Below are positions 15,967 to 25,202 of a stretch of 51,811 nucleotides of DNA, piece after piece. The notes under the pieces were generated by a model. The model ran no database searches. It was not told the DNA's origin and worked only from the letters and a program-made list of their open reading frames with translations. The first letter of the stretch is position 1, and the number at the start of each line of letters is the position of its first letter. The stretch is from Azospirillum sp. TSO22-1 (GTDB lineage: Bacteria > Pseudomonadota > Alphaproteobacteria > Azospirillales > Azospirillaceae), in assembly GCF_003116015.1 (NCBI RefSeq), contig NZ_LGQZ01000041.1:1-51811 (forward strand), written 5' to 3'. Both the position numbers and the translations under genes were made by a program.

Positions 15967-16701
15967 ATGATCCGTCCCGTCCTCGCCGGCCTCCTCCTGG
16001 TCTCCACCGCCTCGGGCGCCTACGCCGCCGACGTGCCGGTCATGACCTATCATGAATTCCCGCCCTTCGTGACCGAGCAGGGCAAGGGCCTGACCTACGC
16101 GCTGGCCGACTACATGACGAAGAAGTCGGGCGGCAAGTACACCTTCGTGGTCGAGGCGATGCCGCGCAAGCGCCTGGACACCGCGCTGGCCGAAGGCAAG
16201 CCGGTGGTGGTGCCGTGGGCGACGCCGGCGTTCTTCGGCGACCAGGAGCAGACCAGGTACAAGTGGTCGGCCACCCTCATCCAGGACGCCAACGCCGTGG
16301 TGTCGCCGAAGGCGGCCCCGGTCGAGTACGCCGGCCCGGACAGCCTGTCCGGCAAGACCCTGGGCGGCGTCGCCGGCCACCGCTACGGCCCGGTCGATGC
16401 GCTGGTGGACGGCGGCACGATCAAGCGCGACGACGCCAACTCCGAGCTGACCAACCTGAAGAAGGCGGCGCAGGCGCGCATCGACGTGACCATCCTGGCC
16501 GACACCGCCGCGCGCTACCTGATCAAGAGCGAGAACCTCGCCGACAAGCTGCACGTCTCGGCGACGCCGCACAGCAAGTACGAGCGCCGCCTGTTCGTCG
16601 CCGGCCCGGACGCCGAGCTGGCCGGCTTCATCGCCAGGACGGTCGAGGGCATGGCCGGCGACGCCGACTGGAAGGCGATCAGCGAGCCGTACCTGAAGTA
16701 A
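15967..16701 (+). CDS. Family 3 periplasmic solute-binding protein
   Basis: The 244-residue protein has a signal peptide ([14 protein letters not shown]...AYAA) and the fold pattern of amino-acid-type (SBP_bac_3) binding proteins: [11 protein letters not shown] at the start of lobe 1, [28 protein letters not shown] at the hinge, and a C-terminal helix ending ISEPYLK. The ligand cannot be told. There are no ABC permease genes; the next gene is a chemoreceptor, so it may be a stand-alone sensor protein that presents ligand to that receptor. A hairpin in the 67-base gap may reduce read-through. Confidence 0.85.
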   Translation: MIRPVLAGLLLVSTASGAYAADVPVMTYHEFPPFVTEQGKGLTYALADYMTKKSGGKYTFVVEAMPRKRLDTALAEGKPVVVPWATPAFFGDQEQTRYKWSATLIQDANAVVSPKAAPVEYAGPDSLSGKTLGGVAGHRYGPVDALVDGGTIKRDDANSELTNLKKAAQARIDVTILADTAARYLIKSENLADKLHVSATPHSKYERRLFVAGPDAELAGFIARTVEGMAGDADWKAISEPYLK

Positions 16702-16713
16702 GCCGACGACCCC

Positions 16714-16742
16714 GGGGAAGGGGGCGCACACCCTTCCCCTGT
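16714..16742 (+). terminator. Hairpin between solute-binding protein and chemoreceptor genes
   Basis: A 9-bp stem GGGGAAGGG/CCCTTCCCC with an 8-base loop is followed by TGTT. It could terminate or attenuate transcription before the chemoreceptor gene, 27 bases upstream of its ATG. Confidence 0.5.
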
Positions 16743-16768
16743 TCCACGCCCCGACAGGAAGCCCCGCC

Positions 16769-18319
16769 ATGTCCGCCGCCAGCCGCCGCAAGAGCCTGAA
16801 GGTCACGTTCCTCGCCTGGACCGCCGCGCTGCTCGTCCTCGTCTTCGCCGGGTTCAGCGCGTGGCAGCTGCGCAACGAGGCGGCCGCCCAGCGCGCGCTG
16901 GTCGAGGCGCGCGGGGCGCTCATCGCCTCCCTGCAGGCCGAGGCGGTGGTGGCGCCGCTGTGGAACATGGAGGACGACACCGTCACCAAGATCCTGGCGA
17001 GCTTCGCCCGCGATCCGGACTACCAGGGCTCGCGCGTGCTCGACGCCGCCGGCAAGCCGACGCACACGCACGGCGCCGCCCCCAGCGCGGACGCCATGCT
17101 GTTCACCCAGGACGTCGCCCGCGGCGGCAAGAAGATCGGCGTGCTGGAGCTGCGCCTGTCGCGCGCCTCGCTGGAGGCGGCGCAGAGCGCGGCGACGATC
17201 CGCACCGTGCTGACGCTGAGCGCGGTGGCGGCGGTGATCCTGGCCGGCTTCTTCGTGATGCTGCGCCACATCCTGCGCCCGCTCGACCGCATCCGCGAGG
17301 CGATGTACGCGCTGTCGCACGGCGACCTCACGGCCGACGTCCCCGGCCTGGACCGCGGCGACGAGATCGGCTCGATGGCCGACGCGGTGCAGACCTTCAG
17401 GAAGAACGGGCTGGACATGCAGCGCATCGAGGCCGAGCGCGCCGCCGAGAAGCAGGCCGCCGAGGCCGAGAAGCGCCGCGCGCTGGCACAGATGGTCAGC
17501 ACCTTCGAGGCGTCGGTGCAGACCGTGGTGCAGTCGGTGGCCTCCGCCGCCACCGACCTCCAGGGCTCGGCCGAGACCATGAGCCGCGTCGCCCAGGAGA
17601 CCCGCCGCCAGTCCAGCGTCGTCAGCACGGCGTCCGAGCAGACCTCGGCCAACGTGCAGACCGTCGCCGCCGCCACCGAGGAGCTGTCCGCCTCCATCGG
17701 CGAGATCAGCAAGCAGGTCGGCCACGCCGCCCACGTCGCCAGCCAGGCGGTGGAGGAGGCCAACCACGCCAACACCATCGTCCAGGGCCTCGCCACCGCC
17801 GCCGCGCGCATCGGCGAGGTGGTCAACCTGATCAACGACATCGCCAGCCAGACCAACCTGCTCGCCCTCAACGCCACCATCGAGGCGGCGCGGGCCGGCG
17901 AGATGGGCAAGGGCTTCGCGGTGGTGGCGAGCGAGGTGAAGGCCCTGGCCACCCAGACCTCGCGCGCCACCGACGACATCCGCAGCCAGATCACCGGCGT
18001 GCAGCAGGCCACCAACGAGGCGGTGCAGGCCATCCAGGCCATCACCGGCACCATCGGCGACATCAGCCAAGTGTCCGCCGCCATCGCCTCGGCGGTCGAG
18101 CAGCAGGGCGCCTCCACCAGCGAGATCGCCCGCAACGTCGAGCAGGCAGCCGTCGGCACCCAGAACGTGTCGGACAACATCGCCAACGTCAGCGAAGCGG
18201 CCGGCGAGGCCGGCACGGTGGCCGACACGGTGCTGACCGCCGCCGTCGCCCTGTCGCAGCAGGCCGGCGCGCTGCGCCGCGAGGTGGATCAGTTCATCAG
18301 CAACGTCCGGGCGGCGTGA
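16769..18319 (+). CDS. Methyl-accepting chemotaxis protein
   Basis: The 516-residue receptor has two membrane helices (about residues 11-30 and 148-172) enclosing a periplasmic ligand domain of about 115 residues, a HAMP domain (about 172-225, [10 protein letters not shown]...[17 protein letters not shown]), and a cytoplasmic signalling domain with the conserved hairpin tip ([33 protein letters not shown]). It lacks a C-terminal CheR/CheB tethering pentapeptide. The ligand is unknown; the adjacent periplasmic binding protein is a plausible partner. Confidence 0.95.
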   Translation: MSAASRRKSLKVTFLAWTAALLVLVFAGFSAWQLRNEAAAQRALVEARGALIASLQAEAVVAPLWNMEDDTVTKILASFARDPDYQGSRVLDAAGKPTHTHGAAPSADAMLFTQDVARGGKKIGVLELRLSRASLEAAQSAATIRTVLTLSAVAAVILAGFFVMLRHILRPLDRIREAMYALSHGDLTADVPGLDRGDEIGSMADAVQTFRKNGLDMQRIEAERAAEKQAAEAEKRRALAQMVSTFEASVQTVVQSVASAATDLQGSAETMSRVAQETRRQSSVVSTASEQTSANVQTVAAATEELSASIGEISKQVGHAAHVASQAVEEANHANTIVQGLATAAARIGEVVNLINDIASQTNLLALNATIEAARAGEMGKGFAVVASEVKALATQTSRATDDIRSQITGVQQATNEAVQAIQAITGTIGDISQVSAAIASAVEQQGASTSEIARNVEQAAVGTQNVSDNIANVSEAAGEAGTVADTVLTAAVALSQQAGALRREVDQFISNVRAA

Positions 18320-18355
18320 TCCGCCCCTCATCCACCCCTCCCGAGGAGAACGAGC

Positions 18356-18829
18356 ATGTCGATGTCGAGACGAGACGTCATGGCCGCCGGTGCCGTGCTG
18401 GCCGCCGCCGTCGTTCCCACCGCAGCCGCCGCGCAGGGCGCCCCGCCCACCCCGACGGCGAGCGCCAACACCAAGCCGAAGCTGAGCACGCACGTGCTCG
18501 ACACCTATCATGGCCGCCCGGGCGCCGGCGTGACGATCGACTTCTCGCGCGTCGGGAAGGACGGCTCGAAGACCCTGATCAAGACCGTCACCACCAACGC
18601 CGACGGCCGCACCGACCAACTGCTGTTCACCGCCGAGGAGATGGTGGTGGGCACCTACGAGCTGGCCTTCCACGTCGCCAACTACTACCGCGCCCAGGGA
18701 CTGACGCTGCCCGAGCCGGCGTTCCTCGACGTCGTGCCGGTGCGCTTCGGCATCTTCGACGCCAAGCAGGGCTATCACGTGCCGCTGCTGTGCACGCCGT
18801 GGACATACACCACGTACCGGGGGAGCTGA
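18356..18829 (+). CDS. hiuH: 5-hydroxyisourate hydrolase, Tat-exported
   Basis: This transthyretin-like protein hydrolyses 5-hydroxyisourate in urate breakdown. The mature part shows the family signatures: LSTHVLDTYHGRPGAGV near the start (His of the active site), the strand TNADGRTDQLL, and the C-terminal YRGS tetrapeptide that closes the active site. The N-terminus carries a twin-arginine signal (SRRDVMAAGAVLAAAVVP...AAAQG), so the enzyme should be periplasmic, unlike the cytoplasmic or peroxisomal forms. No other urate gene is nearby. It follows the chemoreceptor by 36 bases with GAGGAGAA as ribosome binding site. Confidence 0.93.
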   Translation: MSMSRRDVMAAGAVLAAAVVPTAAAAQGAPPTPTASANTKPKLSTHVLDTYHGRPGAGVTIDFSRVGKDGSKTLIKTVTTNADGRTDQLLFTAEEMVVGTYELAFHVANYYRAQGLTLPEPAFLDVVPVRFGIFDAKQGYHVPLLCTPWTYTTYRGS

Positions 18830-18858
18830 GGCGCACGGCCCCCGCTCCGGCACCGCGC

Positions 18859-21168
18859 TCACTCCGGCGGCGTGCGCCGGTGCGCCGACCGCCAGCGTCG
18901 GGCGTTGCGCACCAGCCATCCGACGGGGCGCAGCAGCGGATACAGCCACAACAGCCGGTCGGGCAGCGGGAAGAGGTCCCAGTCGACGGGGTTGACGAGA
19001 TCCGCCCGCAGTTCGCTCCAGCCGTGCTGCCAGCCCCCCTTCATGGAATACAGGTAATGGCGGCGCCACACCTCGCGGCGCAGCCAGGGCGCGGTGCCCT
19101 TCGTGGACGAGTCCAGCCACCGCTTCCCCGCGAAGAAGCGCACGGCGAAGCGCTTGGCCTCCCGTGCCTCCCGGGCGTCGGCCGGCAGGCCGTCGGGAAG
19201 CGGCAGGCCCAGCCAGTCGTGCCCCAGCGCCAGCGCCAGGCGCATGGCCGGTCCCAGGCCGGCCGCCTCGGCGTCCGCCAGGGCCGCCGCGGCGCCGTTT
19301 CCGTCCTTCAGCAGCACCGCCAGGTCGGCCAGCCAGCACAGACGCTCCCAGCAATGGTGGGCGCCGTGGACGCACAGGTAGAGCGGCAGGACACGCCGGG
19401 GAAGGGTGGTGATGGCCGCACCGCCCAGGCCCACCTCCACGCGGTCACGCCATAAGGTCTCGAAATCCGCGGCCATGCGGTTCGGGTTGCTGGTCAGCCG
19501 CTGGTGCAGTTCGACCAGCGCACCGCTTTCGCGGTGGCGGTAGGTCAGGTCGCGGATGAACCGCTGGCCCGCGGTGCGGCGGGCGGAGGAGATCGGTGGC
19601 CCTTCCCGCTGGTAGCCGGCGGCGGCCAGGACGCCGTCCGCATCCCAGAACCGGGCAGGATCGACCAGCAGGTCGATGTCGCCCGCTCCACGTTGCGCGA
19701 GGTTCCCGTAGAGCTGCAGCGAGAGGACCACGCCCTTCAGCACCATGACCCGGATGCCGGCGGCTTCGAAGAGACCGGCGAGTCGGATCACCTCGGCGGC
19801 CTGGGCGAGGCAGCGCGCGCCGTTCAGGTCGGCGAGGCGCCGCAGGCGCGAGAGCACCTCGGACGGCACCGCCGCCTTGTCCGCGCGGCGGAGCCCGGCG
19901 AGCACGAGGGCCACGGCGCGATGCCGCCCGGCCCCTTCGATCACCGCCGCCCAGTCCGGCGCCCAGCCGGACATGGCATCGGCGAACGGCGCGCCGCCGT
20001 TCCCCAGCGCCGAGCGCGCCGCCCGGCACAGCAGCCGGAATTCCGGCGCCAGCGTCCCCAGGGTTCCCAGCACCTCGTCGAACAGCGCCTCGACCGGAGG
20101 CACGGTGTGGCGCGGCGCGTAGCGTTCGGCTGCCGCCGGGGCGTTCCGTGCGAGCGCCGCGTGCCAGGCGTCCTCGGTCAGCAGACGGCCCATGGCCGAA
20201 GCCAGGGCATCGACGTCATCGACCGGAACGAGTGGCCCGTACGCTCCGTCGGCGAGGATCTCGTCGGGCCCGGCGACGCGCGTGGAAACGACCGGCGTCC
20301 CCAGCGCGAGGGCCTCGGCGACCACCAGCGCGAAGCCCTCCAGGCGGGAGGCCAGCACGAGTCCGCGCGCCCGCGCCATCACCGGGTAGGGGTTCTTCAG
20401 GTAGCCGAGAAACCGCACGCTGTCCGCCACCCCGAGGCGGTCCGCGAGCGCGCGCAAGTCGTTCGCGAGACTGCCGTCCCCTGCGATGGCCAGCGTGTGG
20501 TCGATGCCCGCGGCGCGCAGCTTGGCGTGTGCGGCGATCAGGACATCATAGCCCTTTTGCCATTCCAGCAGGGCGACGGAGAGCAGAACGGGCTTGGCAA
20601 ACAGGTCGGCTGCCGTCTCCGGCAGGGCATCCGCCGCCCGGGCGCGCACCGCGTCGGTATCGACGGCGTTCGGGATGCACGCGACGTTGGACAGGCCGAA
20701 CGCCGCTTCGAGGTCGCGGGAGACCGTCCGTCCGACGCCGACCACCCGCGTGAGCCGAGGGTACACGGCCCGGAATACCGGGCGGTGCGCCCACTCGGGA
20801 CGGAGGCGATGGCGGAAGATCTCGGACTGGTGGATGTGCATCCAACCGATGACCGGCCGTCCGACGATCCAGCCCGCAAGCGCCGTCAGGTAGGTCGGCG
20901 TCAACTCCGCATAGGCGACGATCAGGTCGTGCCGGCGCGCCAGGCGGATGATCGCGGGCAGGGCGGCGAAACGGCTGGCGAAGCTCGAGTCACCGTCGAG
21001 AATGTGGAATTCGACGTCGTCCGGAAACTCCTCCCTCAAGATGGTGCGGCTGCCGAGCGCGAGGATCGTTGCCGAGAAGCGGGTCCGGTCCATGTGCCGA
21101 AGCACCGTCGCGAGAAGGCGCATGGAGCCGAAGAGATGCGGCACCACGAAGAGCACGCACCGTTTCAT
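18859..21168 (-). CDS. Fusion of GT4 glycosyltransferase and NTP_transf_5-type nucleotidyltransferase
   Basis: The 769-residue protein has two unrelated halves. Residues 1-370 are a GT-B glycosyltransferase of family 4: a donor-site Glu-x7-Glu motif (LEGFALVVAEA, Glu277/Glu285), SVALLEWQKGYDVLI and FLGYLKNPYP. Residues 380-769 resemble the NTP_transf_5 (uncharacterised nucleotidyltransferase) family: VMVLKGVVLSLQLYG (Lys478-Gly479) followed by GDIDLLVD (Asp497, Asp499), then an LHQRL strand and helical tail. Related stand-alone proteins occur in exopolysaccharide loci and in lasso-peptide clusters with kinases. The ATG overlaps the Wzy gene stop (ATGA), so it is the last gene of a tight minus-strand operon. 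Confidence 0.85.
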   Translation of the reverse strand: MKRCVLFVVPHLFGSMRLLATVLRHMDRTRFSATILALGSRTILREEFPDDVEFHILDGDSSFASRFAALPAIIRLARRHDLIVAYAELTPTYLTALAGWIVGRPVIGWMHIHQSEIFRHRLRPEWAHRPVFRAVYPRLTRVVGVGRTVSRDLEAAFGLSNVACIPNAVDTDAVRARAADALPETAADLFAKPVLLSVALLEWQKGYDVLIAAHAKLRAAGIDHTLAIAGDGSLANDLRALADRLGVADSVRFLGYLKNPYPVMARARGLVLASRLEGFALVVAEALALGTPVVSTRVAGPDEILADGAYGPLVPVDDVDALASAMGRLLTEDAWHAALARNAPAAAERYAPRHTVPPVEALFDEVLGTLGTLAPEFRLLCRAARSALGNGGAPFADAMSGWAPDWAAVIEGAGRHRAVALVLAGLRRADKAAVPSEVLSRLRRLADLNGARCLAQAAEVIRLAGLFEAAGIRVMVLKGVVLSLQLYGNLAQRGAGDIDLLVDPARFWDADGVLAAAGYQREGPPISSARRTAGQRFIRDLTYRHRESGALVELHQRLTSNPNRMAADFETLWRDRVEVGLGGAAITTLPRRVLPLYLCVHGAHHCWERLCWLADLAVLLKDGNGAAAALADAEAAGLGPAMRLALALGHDWLGLPLPDGLPADAREAREAKRFAVRFFAGKRWLDSSTKGTAPWLRREVWRRHYLYSMKGGWQHGWSELRADLVNPVDWDLFPLPDRLLWLYPLLRPVGWLVRNARRWRSAHRRTPPE

Positions 21169-22436
21169 GCGTTGTCCTTTTTCACGGACCGGGCCTCGAT
21201 GACGGCGGCGCCGTAGGCCATGCCCATGCCGAGATAATACGGGACGGTGACGAAGGGGGTCTCAAGGGCGTTTCCGAACATGGCCAGCGTCCAGACGGAG
21301 GCGAACTGCCCCAGAAGGAACGAGCGGTACGGGGAGCGGGGAAGCCGGTAGAAGGCCCCAAGCAGAGCTCCGGAGAAGCTGAGATAGATCGCCAACCCGA
21401 TGAGCCCGGTGTATCCAAGAAGGTACAGGATGAAATTGTGCGGAGAGCGCAGGTTCTCCGCTCCGATGATCAGGCTTGGGAGTTCAAGTCCGTAGCCGTG
21501 CCCGAGGAACCAGAGTTCGGCGGAGTCGAGGCTGTCGATGATGAATTCCCAGATCGTGTAGCGCCAATTGATGGTGCCGAAGCGCGAATACACCGTTGAG
21601 GCTTCGACGCCCTCGTCGCTTTCGATCAACAGATCGTGCGCCATTTCGGGATCGAAGGTCGACAGCACTTGGGCCACGACCCACATCGGCGAAAGCGATC
21701 CGCCGCGGCCCTCCGCCGCAGGAATCAGGCTGCCGACGGAGTACACGACGGCGACGACCACCAGAACGCTGATGACCACCTTGACGACCATGCGCCGGTC
21801 GGGGCGGAGGGCGAAGACCACGCCGCACCCGAGCAGCATCGACAGCCACAGCGCGCGTCCAGGATTGGTCAGGGACGCCACGAGGTCGACAATGATCGCG
21901 ACGACGCCGGCGACGCCTGTGTAGGGCGCAAACGCGGTGAGCCCGACCAGGGGATAGGACAGCATCGCCGGCACGTCGAAGGCCGGAACCTCGGGCGCCC
22001 ACGGCAGGAACAGCTCGATTCTGGACGTGTAGAGCGCATAGATGATGCAGTTGATGCCCGCGAGCAGACCGCTGATCACGAAGAACAGTGCCGCCCGGCG
22101 TCGATGGAAATGATGGCTGACAGCCCGGCCGACGAAGAAGTACAGCACGTAGTAGTGGGCGCTGAATTCCTTGAGCGCGATCTCGGGGTCGTAGCCGGCC
22201 TCCAGCCCGCGGGCGACCGAGACGACGCCCCACGCGATGACAAGGGCCGAGAGCAGCGCGACCGGCCGCAGGGCGAGCAGATCTCCGATCATGGCGCCAA
22301 GCCATCGCCGGGGCAGGAAAAGCGCGGCCAGAAGCAGATAGAGTTCGGCGGGGTAGAATGGCGTCACCCCGAGATAGGCGAAGGGACGACCAAAGATCAG
22401 GTAGCCTGACGACAGGCACAGGGCGAGCAGCATCAT
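21165..22436 (-). CDS. Wzy/O-antigen ligase-like membrane protein
   Basis: The 423-residue protein has about eleven hydrophobic segments and the late-loop pattern of O-antigen polymerases and ligases (NPGRALWLSMLLG, and SPHNFILYLLGYTGLIGL, the His of the Wzy_C region). It would polymerise or ligate polysaccharide repeat units in the periplasm. The frame is open further upstream, but the ATG at 22436 overlaps the preceding glycosyltransferase stop (ATGA) and begins the first hydrophobic helix, so it is preferred. A second Wzy-like gene occurs at 35034. Confidence 0.82.
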   Translation of the reverse strand: MMLLALCLSSGYLIFGRPFAYLGVTPFYPAELYLLLAALFLPRRWLGAMIGDLLALRPVALLSALVIAWGVVSVARGLEAGYDPEIALKEFSAHYYVLYFFVGRAVSHHFHRRRAALFFVISGLLAGINCIIYALYTSRIELFLPWAPEVPAFDVPAMLSYPLVGLTAFAPYTGVAGVVAIIVDLVASLTNPGRALWLSMLLGCGVVFALRPDRRMVVKVVISVLVVVAVVYSVGSLIPAAEGRGGSLSPMWVVAQVLSTFDPEMAHDLLIESDEGVEASTVYSRFGTINWRYTIWEFIIDSLDSAELWFLGHGYGLELPSLIIGAENLRSPHNFILYLLGYTGLIGLAIYLSFSGALLGAFYRLPRSPYRSFLLGQFASVWTLAMFGNALETPFVTVPYYLGMGMAYGAAVIEARSVKKDNA

Positions 22437-23584
22437 GCCGAGGCCCCCCACTGCCGGTACAGGCTGCGCCAACGTTCGGCGAACGGCTCCTCGCCGCAGC
22501 CCGTGACCGTGCGTGCCGCAGCCTCCCCCATGGACCTGCGCTCGGCCGGCGACAAGGCGAGAAAACGGCCGAGCGCCCGCGCGAGGCCGTCCGTGGTCGG
22601 TTCGAGCAGCAGGCCGTTCTCGCCGTCGCGCAGGACTTCTTCCAGGCCGTACACCGCGGTAACGATCAGCGGCAGCTTGGCGGCGGCCGCCTGGAGGCCG
22701 GCCAGGGGATAAACTTCGTAGAAGGAGGGCAGGACGAAGGCGTCGGCGCTCCACAGGCAGGGGCGCACGTCCTTCTGCATGCCGGCGAAGCGCACGGCGT
22801 GGGCGAGTCCGGCCGCTGCGACCCGTCGCGTCCAGTCCCGCACCGTCGCGTCCGTTCCGCCCACCACGAGCAGCCGGAGGCGCCGGTCGGCCAGACGCGC
22901 CATCGCATCGATCAGCGGCGGCAAACCCTTGCGTTCGAAATGGCCGAGCGCGACGAAGCAGAGCACCACGTCGTCCTCCGTGTACCCGTGCCCGCTACGC
23001 GCCCGTTGGCGGTCGAAGTCCGCCGGCGGGGTGAAGTGCCCGGTGTCCACGGGGTTCGCGAGGATCCGGAGCTTGGAGTCCACCCACGGGTACTGCCGGG
23101 AGAGTTCCGCCGCCAGACCGCGCGACGGCACGACCACCAGTTTGGCCCGGCGGAAGGCGGATGGCTCGGCCACCGCGTGCAGCCAGTGGTCCAGCCATCG
23201 CGCCATGCGCCGCAGGCCGCTGGGGCGCGCCGCTTTCCAGTGCGCGTTCAGGTAGGCGCGGTGGCAGAAATGCGCGTACGCGATTCCCGGAAAGCCGAAA
23301 TTGCTTTCCACGGACTGGATGCAGTCGAAGCGAGGAGTTCCCCGCAGCCGGGCGACCAGGAGCGCGAGCGGGGCGAGGAGGTGGAAGGCGACGAAGAGCA
23401 GCGCCAGGGGGCGGGGCGGGGCCGGAACCCGGACGAATCGGATGCGGTCCGGACGCGGGTTGTCGAACGCCACCGCGAAGACGACGAACTCGTGCTCGTC
23501 GCACAGGCGGCGCAACAGCGTCAGATGGCAGCGCCCGACCGGGTTGGTCTCGGTCACCAGATAATCAAAAATGGCGATGCGCAT
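22433..23584 (-). CDS. GT4-family glycosyltransferase
   Basis: The 383-residue protein begins MRIAIFDYLVTETNPVGRCH and carries the GT4 C-terminal core: LCFVALGHFERKGLPPLIDAM, RFAGMQKDVRPCLWSADAFVLPS, and an Glu-x7-type donor motif (FYEVYPLAGLQAAAAKLP) where the second Glu is replaced by Gln. It has no signal peptide or membrane span and would transfer a sugar to the lipid-linked repeat unit in the cytoplasm. It overlaps the Wzy gene by 4 bases and follows the flippase gene after about 70 bases containing a 24-bp tandem repeat. Confidence 0.85.
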   Translation of the reverse strand: MRIAIFDYLVTETNPVGRCHLTLLRRLCDEHEFVVFAVAFDNPRPDRIRFVRVPAPPRPLALLFVAFHLLAPLALLVARLRGTPRFDCIQSVESNFGFPGIAYAHFCHRAYLNAHWKAARPSGLRRMARWLDHWLHAVAEPSAFRRAKLVVVPSRGLAAELSRQYPWVDSKLRILANPVDTGHFTPPADFDRQRARSGHGYTEDDVVLCFVALGHFERKGLPPLIDAMARLADRRLRLLVVGGTDATVRDWTRRVAAAGLAHAVRFAGMQKDVRPCLWSADAFVLPSFYEVYPLAGLQAAAAKLPLIVTAVYGLEEVLRDGENGLLLEPTTDGLARALGRFLALSPAERRSMGEAAARTVTGCGEEPFAERWRSLYRQWGASA

Positions 23585-23616
23585 ATCGACCGTTCCACGA
23601 CGCCCGGGATTCCGCT

Positions 23617-23664
23617 GGCGGAGCCATGATCACCGCATTTGGCGAAGCCATGATCACCGCATTG
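23617..23664. repeat. Two-copy 24-bp tandem repeat at the end of the flippase gene
   Basis: Two adjacent 24-bp units (23617-23640 and 23641-23664) share GGCG, AGCCATGATCACCGCATT and differ at two positions. The second unit contains the flippase stop codon; the first, in the intergenic gap, repeats the same final codons (ATG CGG TGA in reverse), so it looks like a duplication of the gene end. Confidence 0.85.
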
Positions 23665-24919
23665 AGAACGGGTCGAGGCGCCGTGCCCGGAGCAGCAGCG
23701 CCATGACCGCGAGGCAGAACGCCTCGGCAAGGATGACCGTCGTCGCCATGCCGATGTCGCCGAACGACGGCGTGAGCACGGACGCCAGCGCCATGTACGC
23801 GGCACCGGAGGAGAACGCGACGACGACGAACGCGCGATCGAGCCCGAGCGGCACCATCCATTGGAATCCGATGGCCTGCGTCACCGCCGACAGGACGGGC
23901 AGCAGCGCCAGGATCTCCAGGTCGGCGACCGAGGGGCGGAACCCGGGACCGAGCAGCAGATCGACGGCGACCGGCGCCAGCAGCCAGAGGGTGAGGCTGA
24001 TCATCAGGCCGACGGCGGCGAACAGCGTGATGGTGAGCCGTCCGGTGGCCGCAGCCGCCGACCGCGACCGCCGGGCAAGATGGCTCATGTGCGGGAACAC
24101 GGCTCCGCCGAGCGGCCCTGTCAGCCGGACGGCGGCGCGGGCGATCCGTTCCGCGCCGGCGAAGTAGCCGACCACCTGTGGCGGCGCCATCAATCCGAGA
24201 AGGAACGGCGCGCCGACGGTGTACAGCCCTTCCGATACGCGGAACAGGAACATGGCGAACCCTTCACGCATGGTGCGCGCGACGGCCGCCGCCGAGGGAA
24301 CGGCCGGCGGCGTCGTGCGGCGGGCGAGGCCCAGGCCGATCGCGGCCGCGGCCAGCGCCGCGGCACCGTGCAGGGCGAGGTAGAGCCAGCCGTCCTCCGG
24401 CTGCCTGACCACGAGCATGGTCGCGGCGGCGGCGGCGGCCTTGCAGGTCACCTCGGCAGCAACGACCGTCCAGAGCCGTTCGATGCCCTGGAAGAACCAC
24501 ACCATGCTGAGCGACTGTCCCAGCCCCCACAGGAACCCCGACCAGAAAACGGCGTGATGCGCGTGGAACGCCGGGATCAGAAGGAACGCCAGCCCGGCCG
24601 CGGTGGCCGCCACGGCCAGGAGGATGAGTTTGGCCGTCAGGACGCACCCGAGGATGTCCGACAGCGACGCCGGATCGTCGCGGTGCCGGGCGATGTTCCG
24701 CGCGGCGGACAAGTCGAACCCGAACTCGACGATCCGGGTGACGTAAAAGCCGAAGGATTGCGAGAAGGCGACCAGCCCCAGGCTTTCCGCTCCCAACACC
24801 CGGGCGAGGTAGGGGATCATCAGCAGCGGCAGCAGAACGTTCACCGCATGGGCCACGGAAAACGAGGAGACGCTGCCGATGAACGACAGGCCGAACGAGG
24901 CGCGCAGCCAGCTCAGCAT
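23654..24919 (-). CDS. Wzx-type polysaccharide flippase (MOP superfamily)
   Basis: The 421-residue protein has about twelve membrane helices and the N-terminal pattern of Wzx flippases (SFSVAHAVNVLLPLLMIPYLARVLGAESLGLVAFSQS, YVTRIVEFGFDLSAARNIAR). It would move undecaprenyl-linked repeat units to the periplasmic face. The ATG at 24919 is chosen because the preceding 48 codons are Arg-rich and not flippase-like. It is the first gene of the minus-strand operon flippase-GT4-Wzy-GT4/NTase and is divergent from the 25203 glycosyltransferase. Confidence 0.9.
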   Translation of the reverse strand: MLSWLRASFGLSFIGSVSSFSVAHAVNVLLPLLMIPYLARVLGAESLGLVAFSQSFGFYVTRIVEFGFDLSAARNIARHRDDPASLSDILGCVLTAKLILLAVAATAAGLAFLLIPAFHAHHAVFWSGFLWGLGQSLSMVWFFQGIERLWTVVAAEVTCKAAAAAATMLVVRQPEDGWLYLALHGAAALAAAAIGLGLARRTTPPAVPSAAAVARTMREGFAMFLFRVSEGLYTVGAPFLLGLMAPPQVVGYFAGAERIARAAVRLTGPLGGAVFPHMSHLARRSRSAAAATGRLTITLFAAVGLMISLTLWLLAPVAVDLLLGPGFRPSVADLEILALLPVLSAVTQAIGFQWMVPLGLDRAFVVVAFSSGAAYMALASVLTPSFGDIGMATTVILAEAFCLAVMALLLRARRLDPFSMR

Positions 24920-25122
24920 ACGGAAAAATGTCCGATGTTCCGCGGGACGCGACGCGCGGCTGCGATGAACTCGGCCGGCGTACCGCCACAATGACCAGTT
25001 TCGTTCCGCATCGCGTCTGGAAGGAAAGAAAGACCACGCTTGTGCTTGGCCCGGGTTCGGCAACTCTAAGGGGGAGGGCTGCGAGGGCTCAACATATTTC
25101 TGCGGGTGGAGGATGGGCCTCC

Positions 25123-25133
25123 ATTATGATTGT
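25123..25133. promoter_or_regulatory. AT-rich element ATTATGATTGT in the flippase/GT4 divergent region
   Basis: This 11-base AT-rich string occurs here, 70 bases before the GT4 start, and again identically at 44612-44622 upstream of the RiPP precursor. Such a shared AT-rich word is uncommon in DNA of about 70 percent GC. It may be part of a promoter or a regulator site. Confidence 0.3.
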
Positions 25134-25202
25134 GCTAACGCTTTTGAGGTAGATCCGCAAGGCGCCGGCCGAGCGGCAGCCCGGCGGCGATGGGAGAGGG
25201 CG

